A stretch of 7,972 nt of DNA from Candidatus Bipolaricaulota bacterium (GTDB lineage Bacteria > Bipolaricaulota > Bipolaricaulia > M55B111). Location: contig JAGXLQ010000058.1 in NCBI GenBank assembly GCA_018334595.1, positions 1-7,972 of the forward strand, read 5' to 3'. Both the position numbers and the translations under genes were made by a program. A model generated the notes under the pieces. That model was not told the DNA's origin. It saw only the letters and a program-made list of their open reading frames with translations, and made no database searches. The stretch's first letter is position 1. The number at the start of each line of letters is the position of its first letter. Shown here in pieces: positions 1-4,916 of the stretch.

Positions 1-1641
1 CTGCCACTCGTCGTAGTAAGGCCTTCTATCCTCAACGCCGATGTTCTTTAGGCCCTTGTTAAAGAGTTCGTCCACGCGCTTCTCCCATTCTACAGGGTTC
101 TCGCTGGCATTCAGGTGCCACATGTGCAGGCTTCCGCCCGAGGTCCAAACGTTATTGCTGCTGTTGGGCTCGATCGGATCGCCGATCAATCCGATAATTA
201 CCGACTGGTATTTTCCTCCCAGCAACTGCTGGACCAGTGAGTTGAACTCGATTGGGTTGAACTTGACCTTCATACCGACCTTATTCAGGTCGCTTGAGAT
301 TATGTTACCTATGTCGACCCTTTGCTGATTGCCCTTGTTCGTCACTATCGTGAACTCTAGGTCCTCGCCATTCGGAAGTTCCCTGATTCCGTCGTCGTCG
401 GTGTCTTCCAGTCCCAACTCGTCGAGCATGGAGCGCGTCTTGTCGAGATTGTACTCTTCGGGAAATGTTTCGCCCGCCTCTTCGTTGTAATACGGGGAGA
501 GCTTGGAGACCGGGCTATCTTGTGCTACAGCGAGCCTGTTGAATACGTTCTCAATTATGCTTGGGCGGTCTATTGCGTGAGATACGGCACGCCTAAAGTC
601 CTTATTCTGGAATACCTTTGCCAAAGCCTCGTCCTCAGCGTCCCAGTTGAACGTGATAAAGTCCGTCCCTGCCGGGGCCCCTCTGGGTCCCTTGTTGACT
701 ATTACGTTCCAATCTTCCTCTTCCTGGTTCTTAAGGAGGAACGGAAGTTTGTCGGCTGCAGGGGCGTATAAGTCGGTTTCGTGGGTCTTGAACTTGAGTG
801 CTTGAGCGTCTGTGTTCTCCACTTGTATTACGGTGTAGCCGTCGATGTAGGGAAGTTGGACGCCGTTCGGTCCCCGCATGTAGTAGTAGGGGTTCCTTTC
901 CAGGACGACCTTCTGCTCCGGTACAAACTGTTTTAATTTGAATGGGCCTGCGCCGACGATCTTTTCGGGCGTCTCCTCTGCGACCTCAAGGCCCCAAGCG
1001 CTATTAAATTCTACTCCCGAGATGCCCTCAAGTTGGTGTTTGGGATAAATGTTGACGCCGCCAACCTCCCTGATGAAGGGGCCGTAAACGGTGGGGGTGG
1101 TGAACTGGACGGTATATTCGTCTATCTTCTCGACCTCAGGTAATTTTCCGTCTATTGTCATTAGGTCCCTCATGTCCGCCTCGACTTCTTCGTTAAAACA
1201 GAGGTCCTTGAACGAGAATACAACGTCCTCTGCGGTAAGGGGTTCACCATCGGAGAACTTCAGACCCTCCCTAAGGTGGAAGGTATAGGTCTTCTTGTCC
1301 TCGGAGATCTCCCAGGACTTTGCGAGGGCTGGTACGGTACGGCCCGTAGCTGGGCTGGTCTCCGTCAAACCGGCCATCAATTCTTCTGTGACGTCGGATG
1401 ACGACGTTTCGCTTGCTACCATGTTGTTAAACGTCTTTGGCAAGGCGGTAGATGAGTACGTCAATGTTCCACCAGGCAACCCGGGCGTTAAAGAACCGAG
1501 CCCCCAGTCTTCATCTTCAATGCCTATGGGGACGATAAGCTCATCCTTTGGTAGGTTCGCCTCACGGGCGAAGCCGACGAGGGCAAAACTTGAGAGTACC
1601 AATAATAGAGCCAAGCTAAGAACTAGCGTCTTCTTATACAT
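1..1641 (-). CDS. ABC transporter substrate-binding protein, family 5 (peptide/nickel type), C-terminus off the left edge
   Basis: The 547 visible codons read open from an ATG at 1641 to the window edge. The start follows AGGAGG at 1647-1652 with a 5-base spacer. Residues 1-25 form a Sec signal peptide (MYKK, a Leu/Val-rich core, then VGFA), with no lipobox Cys, so the protein is probably a soluble periplasmic or released receptor. A family-5 solute-binding signature lies at about residues 106-143 (LAKSWEISEDKKTYTFHL, then KFSDGEPLTAEDVVFSF). A Ca-loop-like DTDDDGIRE lies near residue 414, as in many peptide-binding proteins of anaerobes. The family captures oligopeptides, nickel or sugars for a DppBCDF-type transporter; the ligand cannot be read here. 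Family members are usually 550-650 residues, so perhaps 50-80 are missing. Permease genes may lie further left. The gene is separated from tat by a long gene-free stretch, so it probably has its own promoter. Confidence 0.95.
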   Translation of the reverse strand, partial: MYKKTLVLSLALLLVLSSFALVGFAREANLPKDELIVPIGIEDEDWGLGSLTPGLPGGTLTYSSTALPKTFNNMVASETSSSDVTEELMAGLTETSPATGRTVPALAKSWEISEDKKTYTFHLREGLKFSDGEPLTAEDVVFSFKDLCFNEEVEADMRDLMTIDGKLPEVEKIDEYTVQFTTPTVYGPFIREVGGVNIYPKHQLEGISGVEFNSAWGLEVAEETPEKIVGAGPFKLKQFVPEQKVVLERNPYYYMRGPNGVQLPYIDGYTVIQVENTDAQALKFKTHETDLYAPAADKLPFLLKNQEEEDWNVIVNKGPRGAPAGTDFITFNWDAEDEALAKVFQNKDFRRAVSHAIDRPSIIENVFNRLAVAQDSPVSKLSPYYNEEAGETFPEEYNLDKTRSMLDELGLEDTDDDGIRELPNGEDLEFTIVTNKGNQQRVDIGNIISSDLNKVGMKVKFNPIEFNSLVQQLLGGKYQSVIIGLIGDPIEPNSSNNVWTSGGSLHMWHLNASENPVEWEKRVDELFNKGLKNIGVEDRRPYYDEWQ

Positions 1642-1671
1642 ACAAACCTCCTGATAAGAGTGTGTGAAATA

Positions 1672-1720
1672 ATTATATTTAGTTCATTCAAATGAGCGCT
1701 GAACAAGCCTTTTTATTATA
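1672..1720 (-). promoter_or_regulatory. candidate promoter region of the substrate-binding protein gene
   Basis: Reading the minus strand, two perfect TATAAT hexamers occur upstream of the ATG at 1641: one at 1715-1720 and one at 1672-1677. Neither has a good TTGACA at the usual spacing; the best for the upstream one is TTTTTG, 17 bases away. Between them, at 1684-1695, is a small inverted repeat, TCATT-CA-AATGA. A -10 box is plausible, but which hexamer is used is uncertain. Confidence 0.35.
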
Positions 1721-1855
1721 TCTCTCAATACTGCAACCAAAAAGGTTTACCTAACACTACCTACCTGGGATATTTTAAAGAATCGGACAACCACCTCCCG
1801 TTCTTGGCACTAATGGATAATCCTTCTGACTTAATTATTCCTCTTAACCCTAAAA

Positions 1856-2037
1856 CTAAGAATAAGCAACAACTCTCATTCGCGCAATTTAAATTGCCCT
1901 GTTAATTCTTTTAATAGTGCAATGAGCGTAGCAGTCGGAGGGTATACCGTTAACAAGGCCTAGCGGGTCGCCGGTAGCTGTTATCCCCCTTCCTCTCGCT
2001 GAAAAAACGTGCTTAGGGCGAGGAATGCCTCTCCATA
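1856..2037 (-). repeat. decayed copy of the tatC1 3' end and downstream segment
   Basis: This stretch matches 2382-2566 in short blocks that stay in order, with offsets of 527-533 bases. 2003-2024 matches 2532-2553 at 21 of 22 bases. 1970-1975 resembles 2499-2504. 1917-1931 resembles 2450-2463. 1883-1895 matches 2410-2422 at 12 of 13 bases, followed in both copies by a 12-base spacer and GTTGCT(A/T)AT. Several blocks at nearly constant offset are best explained by an old tandem duplication, now heavily diverged. The copy contains a perfect 14-base palindrome, GCAATTTAAATTGC, at 1884-1897, which the other copy lacks. Confidence 0.7.
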
Positions 2038-2106
2038 CCTCCTTGGAAATCCACCGCAATTTGAATGTAAAAGACGGGACATTAGGTGCTTTTCAGCCAC
2101 CGGCAT
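1981..2106 (-). pseudogene. internally deleted tatC relic
   Basis: The minus strand reads a 41-codon frame from ATG at 2106 to TAA at 1981. Its last third, YGEAFLALSTFFQRE, aligns without gaps to the C-terminus of the nearby intact TatC (YEISLLAVSTFFKE); the DNA beneath is 21/22 identical (2003-2024 against 2532-2553). Its first 15 residues, MPVAEKHLMSRLLHS, resemble the conserved TatC N-terminus (P-x-x-EHLEELRKRL), but only loosely and with an indel. Nothing corresponding to the roughly 200 residues of membrane helices remains, so it cannot be a working TatC. It follows a tatA relic on the same strand, in the same order as the intact tatA-tatC1 pair. The C-terminal homology is convincing; the N-terminal one is an inference. 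Confidence 0.7.
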
Positions 2107-2210
2107 TCTCTTTTATGCAATGATATCATCGTTACCTACTGCTTAAAATACTGTCGATGTATGTTTTGCTCTCACCTCCTCCACCGTTTGACGGAGATAT
2201 AAGATAGTTA

Positions 2211-2336
2211 TTAAAACGTCTCTAAATCCCTGATATCATTCTTTTTGCACTTCATCAAACGTTTGCCGAGGTGGTAGCGGAAAAAACTTGAGAGTCTTCA
2301 GTCCGGCTCTAATATTGAGACAAACAATGATAACAA
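2211..2336 (-). pseudogene. decayed tatA relic
   Basis: The segment around the start, GAGGTGTTACCAAGTTGTT, matches the ribosome-site-to-start segment of intact tatA (GAGGTGTTAACCAAAATGTT) apart from two small indels; the start is now TTG. The frame then reads MLSLFVSILEPD, a TGA stop at 2298-2300, RLSSFFRYHLGKRLMKCKK and NDIRDLETF, ending at TAA 2211-2213. This aligns with TatA: ILEPD-stop-RL over VLFGGERL, then R-(Y)-HLGK over ARSLGK, and KRLMKCKKNDIRDLE over the usual LGKGLREFKKA..DIKDE pattern. About nine codons of the membrane helix and the acidic tail are missing. It lies upstream of the tatC relic in operon order. The case rests on short matches in a consistent order, not on one long match. 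Confidence 0.65.
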
Positions 2337-2381
2337 CTTGGTAACACCTCTCTCCTTATTTGTTTTCTCACGTTTCACAAT

Positions 2382-2566
2382 CTATAAGATTAGCAACTTC
2401 CCCGGGTTACGCAATCTAAATTAACCTCCCTTACACAGAATATTTCCTTGTGCAGTGGTGTAGTTATTATTGTTTTTCACCGGAGCGCGGATATTTACGA
2501 CGGTGATTGCTCTTTGCTCGATGTTTCTTTGAAAAACGTGCTTACGGCGAGGAGGGATATCTCATA
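2382..2566 (-). repeat. tatC1 3' end and downstream segment, intact partner of the tandem duplication
   Basis: This is the copy that still ends an intact tatC. It spans the last codons of tatC1, its TAA at 2495-2497, and about 110 bases beyond. It matches 1856-2037 in ordered blocks. Weak similarity may continue on the low-coordinate side: the ribosome-site region of the tatA relic near 2345-2351 resembles 1815-1827 at a similar offset (about 524). That would extend the duplicated unit towards the next tatA start. Confidence 0.65.
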
Positions 2567-3223
2567 CAAAATTATGAGAGGAATGGCCATGAAGGCCTGA
2601 GAGAAGAGGTCGGTCGGGGTGATAAATGCCGCAACGATGAAGGATATGACGATTGCGTACTTTCTGTTCCTGCGGAGGGTTGAGGGCTTTACTAAACCTA
2701 TCCTTACGATCAGTACCATTAACAAGGGTAGTTCAAACGCTATCCCCAGGGCAAAGGATAACAACGACGTGAAAGTTACGTAGTTTCTTATCGAGAAGGT
2801 AGATACGACGTTGGCACCCCCCACACTTGACAGGAGCCTGACGGTAAAGGGCAGGGCCAACCCCAACGCAACCCCTACACCTAGATAGAATAACGCCCCG
2901 CCCAGAACGAAACTGACCCGAAAGGGTGCCTCCTCGTTCTCCATCAGGGCGGGAAGAATGAACCGCCAAGCCTGATACAGAATCCAAGGAGTGGCGAGGA
3001 TCAGCCCGGTTATCACCGCGAGCTTTAGATAAGTAAGGAATGCCTCAGTCGGGTGGAGGTAGATGAGGTTTTGATCGCCAGAGGCCCTGATAAGAAATTT
3101 TAGCAGGCGGAATCTGAAGAAATAGGCAATTCCCCCGAAGAGGACAATCACGGCCAGGGAGTTGATAATCCGCTTTCTTAACTCCTCTAGGTGCTCCCCA
3201 AGCGGCCTCTCTTCGTCTTTCAT
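2495..3223 (-). CDS. tatC: Sec-independent protein translocase TatC (canonical copy)
   Basis: TatC is the six-helix membrane receptor of the twin-arginine translocase; it binds the RR signal peptide of folded cargo and recruits TatA. At 242 residues the length is normal. The cytosolic N-terminus HLEELRKR (11-18) carries the conserved E14, R16 and R18 (E. coli E15, R17, R19). LYQAWRFILPAL (82-93) keeps the Phe equivalent to F94, and E97 corresponds to E103. FELP has E164, and TPTD (202-205) matches the conserved TPPD motif. The start is ATG at 3223, directly preceded by an in-frame TAA. No Shine-Dalgarno site is visible upstream (CTTTTAATTTGATTAA), so translation may depend on coupling to tatA, whose stop is 46 bases upstream. 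Last gene of tatC2-tatA-tatC1; no clear terminator follows. Confidence 0.96.
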   Translation of the reverse strand: MKDEERPLGEHLEELRKRIINSLAVIVLFGGIAYFFRFRLLKFLIRASGDQNLIYLHPTEAFLTYLKLAVITGLILATPWILYQAWRFILPALMENEEAPFRVSFVLGGALFYLGVGVALGLALPFTVRLLSSVGGANVVSTFSIRNYVTFTSLLSFALGIAFELPLLMVLIVRIGLVKPSTLRRNRKYAIVISFIVAAFITPTDLFSQAFMAIPLIILYEISLLAVSTFFKETSSKEQSPS

Positions 3224-3269
3224 TTAATCAAATTAAAAGTGACGTTCTTTCGTGACTCCAAGGTGGCGC

Positions 3270-3512
3270 TTACTCTTCCTCGTCCTGTTCGTCCCCGGAC
3301 TCCCTGTCTGAATCGGGTGTACCGGTTTCGGTGTCCACGTCTATAGCCTCTTTGGTCTCGTCATATTGTTCCTTAATCTTCTGCTTTTCGTTGTTGAATT
3401 CCCTTACTCCCTTGCCCAGAGATCGCGCGAGTTCTGGTAATCTTTCTCCGCCAAAAAGAACGAGTATGATTACGAGAATTATAATTAATTCCGTTGGACC
3501 TAGCCCAAACAT
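3270..3512 (-). CDS. tatA: Sec-independent protein translocase TatA
   Basis: TatA is the small membrane protein that oligomerises to let folded proteins cross the membrane. Residues 1-8 are MFGLGPTE, 9-20 the short hydrophobic helix, FGGERLPELARSLGKG (20-35) the hinge and amphipathic helix, and the rest a charged tail ending GDEQDEEE. An ATG exists in frame at 3530, but it is part of the ribosome site. GGAGGTG at 3522-3528 lies 9 bases before the ATG at 3512, and starting there gives an 80-residue protein with the typical TatA N-terminus. The relic near 2336 aligns over the same start segment, which supports this choice. It is the only intact TatA/B-type gene in the window and sits between two tatC genes, so it presumably serves both. 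The strongly acidic tail fits a high-salt cytoplasm. Confidence 0.95.
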   Translation of the reverse strand: MFGLGPTELIIILVIILVLFGGERLPELARSLGKGVREFNNEKQKIKEQYDETKEAIDVDTETGTPDSDRESGDEQDEEE

Positions 3513-3521
3513 TTTGGTTAA

Positions 3522-3528
3522 CACCTCC
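3522..3528 (-). promoter_or_regulatory. ribosome binding site of tatA
   Basis: GGAGGTG on the minus strand, 9 bases before the ATG at 3512. It overlaps the upstream ATG at 3530, which rules that ATG out as the likely start. Confidence 0.85.
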
Positions 3529-3626
3529 ATATACGTTGAATAATTTTACCGCATAAGGCCTGCAAATGTAATGGTAAACGGGCTCGTTAGACTCGGTCTT
3601 TATTAATACTTTTCAATGGTCTTTCG

Positions 3627-4349
3627 TTAGGACTGCTCGTCACGGTTGGCGAGGCCGACCAGAACTATTGAAATTCCATAGAGAAGCAGTAGAGGTCCCC
3701 ACAAAAACATCTGGGTTATCGGGTCGGGGGGAGTCAATACCGCAGCAAGGACGGCAGCCCCAACGAACGCGATCCTCCACTTGCTGGTTAGCGTCTTCTT
3801 ATCGATCAAGCCGAGTTTGGCGAGGCCATAAGAGACGACCGGCATTTCAAATACGAGACCGAAGATCAGCGTAAATAACATAACAAACGAGGCGTAGTTA
3901 CCAATGGTGAACGTGGCCTGGACGTTTTCCCCGCTGACACCCTTTAGAAAGTCCAGGGCAAAGGGAAGGACTCCCAACAAAGCAAATCCGGCACCAAGGT
4001 AGAAAAATACGCTGCCAGAGATAAATATAGAGGCGAGAAAACCCCTGCTATACTTCTCGTTATCTTCCATGTAGGGGACGAGCAGTTGAATTATCTGATA
4101 GAGAATAAAGGGGGCACTAACGATAAGCCCCACGAAAAGGGAGACCTTGATGTACGTAAAGAAGGCCTCTGTGGGATGGATGAATATAAGTTTCTTATCG
4201 GTCAGCGGCCTCTGGATGAAATCAAGGACGTAGCCCCTGAAGTAATATGTCCCTCCGGCGAAGATCGAGATCGATAAAATGCTCCAGAGCAACCTTCGTC
4301 TCAGGTCCCTGGTATTATCTATAAGGTTCTGAAATATGGTGTCGGACAC
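3627..4349 (-). CDS. tatC: divergent TatC-family translocase subunit
   Basis: The 240-residue protein has the full TatC plan. Helix 1 is at about 20-38; IHPTEAFFTYIKV spans 57-69. SAPFILYQ, FEMP with E168 and TPPD (206-209) are all family motifs. It is clearly a paralogue of the second tatC 400 bases downstream, with shared blocks such as IHPTEAF.TY.K. It differs where the signal peptide binds: the N-terminus reads NTRDLRRRL, so the usual H-L-x-E becomes N-T-R-D15, though R17 and R19 remain. The position of E. coli F94 is L89; the glutamate equivalent to E103 (E98) is kept. The start is GTG at 4349, supported by AGGCGGG at 4356-4362 with a 6-base spacer. It is the first gene of the tat cluster and is preceded by a structured, terminator-bearing leader. 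It may recognise other cargo or form mixed complexes with the second TatC. Confidence 0.93.
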   Translation of the reverse strand: MSDTIFQNLIDNTRDLRRRLLWSILSISIFAGGTYYFRGYVLDFIQRPLTDKKLIFIHPTEAFFTYIKVSLFVGLIVSAPFILYQIIQLLVPYMEDNEKYSRGFLASIFISGSVFFYLGAGFALLGVLPFALDFLKGVSGENVQATFTIGNYASFVMLFTLIFGLVFEMPVVSYGLAKLGLIDKKTLTSKWRIAFVGAAVLAAVLTPPDPITQMFLWGPLLLLYGISIVLVGLANRDEQS

Positions 4350-4355
4350 GTTTTT

Positions 4356-4362
4356 CCCGCCT
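4356..4362 (-). promoter_or_regulatory. ribosome binding site of the first tatC
   Basis: AGGCGGG on the minus strand, 6 bases before the GTG at 4349. It decides a GTG start. The same GGCGG variant occurs before the GTG of cysS. Confidence 0.7.
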
Positions 4363-4377
4363 GAATTAATTTATAAG

Positions 4378-4400
4378 AAAAATGCCGAGAATACCCCGGC
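4378..4400 (-). terminator. intrinsic terminator-like hairpin just before the tat cluster
   Basis: On the minus strand GCCGGGGTATTCTCGGC folds into a 6-pair stem (one G-U) with a 5-base loop, then A and five T. The last T is 28 bases from the tatC2 GTG and just before its ribosome site. It could end cysS-HTH transcription, or act as an attenuator for tat. The T-run is short, so efficiency may be partial. Confidence 0.6.
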
Positions 4401-4581
4401 CTTGGCGTTGTCAGGTCGTCGGCTACAGTTTCCAGTTGCATAGGACTGGGGAGGCATCCCATGGTGTATATCAGACACTCTGCTCCGAACGTAGCTCATC
4501 TGTCACCTCTCTTGGGTGACATTGCTTAGACTAATCTCCGCTAAGCCCCGTCCCTTAGGGTGGGGTAGTTGCTTGTTTGTG
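4401..4581 (-). other. hairpin-rich intergenic region or leader RNA upstream of tat
   Basis: There is no gene in these 181 bases, but the stretch is dense in inverted repeats. TGTCACC/GGTGACA (4501-4507, 4515-4521) is a perfect 7-pair stem with a 7-base loop. GCTTAG/CTAAGC (4524-4529, 4541-4546) is a perfect 6-pair stem. CCCC-CCC/GGG-GGGG (4546-4565) forms a G+C-rich stem. CCAGT/ACTGG (4432-4436, 4445-4449) has an 8-base loop. CTAAG at 4541-4545 can pair with CTTAG on either side (4525-4529 or 4554-4558), so two folds exclude each other. A TGATATACA extended -10-like element lies at 4465-4473. It does not match any riboswitch, T-box, SRP, tmRNA or RNase P motif I know. A regulated leader or an independent small RNA are both possible. 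Confidence 0.45.
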
Positions 4582-4863
4582 TTAAGACTCGTTATGCTCG
4601 CCTGCCTCGCCCAAACCTGCGTCTTCTACTACATCCGATGGGTTGACGTCTAAGCTCAGTTTATTGACCAGGTCTTCGAGGGCACTCAATTCGACTTCCT
4701 CGTCAAGCCACCTGTCTACCTCAGTTTTTCTCACTTTTGTGCTGCCGTTTAAATCCAGAGAGTCGAGTTCGCCGATCTCTATCAGATTGTTCACGTCCTC
4801 GACGGATAAACCTAGGTACCTTGCCAGTTCTCTCGGAGAAAGATACGCTTCGATCTTGCCCAT
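4582..4863 (-). CDS. small helix-turn-helix protein, excisionase/MerR-like (HTH_17 type)
   Basis: A 93-residue protein starting at ATG 4863, with GGAGGG at 4871-4876 seven bases upstream. Residues 7-53 match the excisionase-family pattern: YLSPRELARYLGLSVEDVNNLIE forms the helix-turn-helix, GELDSLDLNG the wing, and VRKTEVDRWL the closing helix. The remaining 40 residues are acidic, with no domain I recognise. Such proteins bind DNA as accessory factors in phage excision, plasmid biology or ordinary transcription. There is no integrase or other phage gene nearby, so a housekeeping regulator is more likely. It starts 53 bases after cysS ends and is probably cotranscribed with it. It precedes the tat leader by a few bases, so a role in controlling tat is possible but not shown. 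Confidence 0.85.
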   Translation of the reverse strand: MGKIEAYLSPRELARYLGLSVEDVNNLIEIGELDSLDLNGSTKVRKTEVDRWLDEEVELSALEDLVNKLSLDVNPSDVVEDAGLGEAGEHNES

Positions 4864-4916
4864 TAGCTAACCCTCCAGGTGAAAATTGTCTCACGTGTTC
4901 GCTCGTATGGTAAAAA

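Noticed and set aside
1917..1964. Short plus-strand frame ATGAGCGTAGCAG... in the gene-free region
   Set aside because: Thirteen codons, no ribosome site, and it lies within the duplicated non-coding segment.
2478..2505. CACCG...CGGTG inverted repeat over the tatC1 stop, considered as a terminator
   Set aside because: In the tatC1 direction it is followed by A-rich rather than T-rich sequence, and the 18-base loop makes the 5-pair stem weak.
3513..3530. In-frame ATG at 3530 as the tatA start, adding six residues
   Set aside because: It overlaps the GGAGGTG ribosome site that serves the ATG at 3512, and TatA proteins normally begin at the later position.
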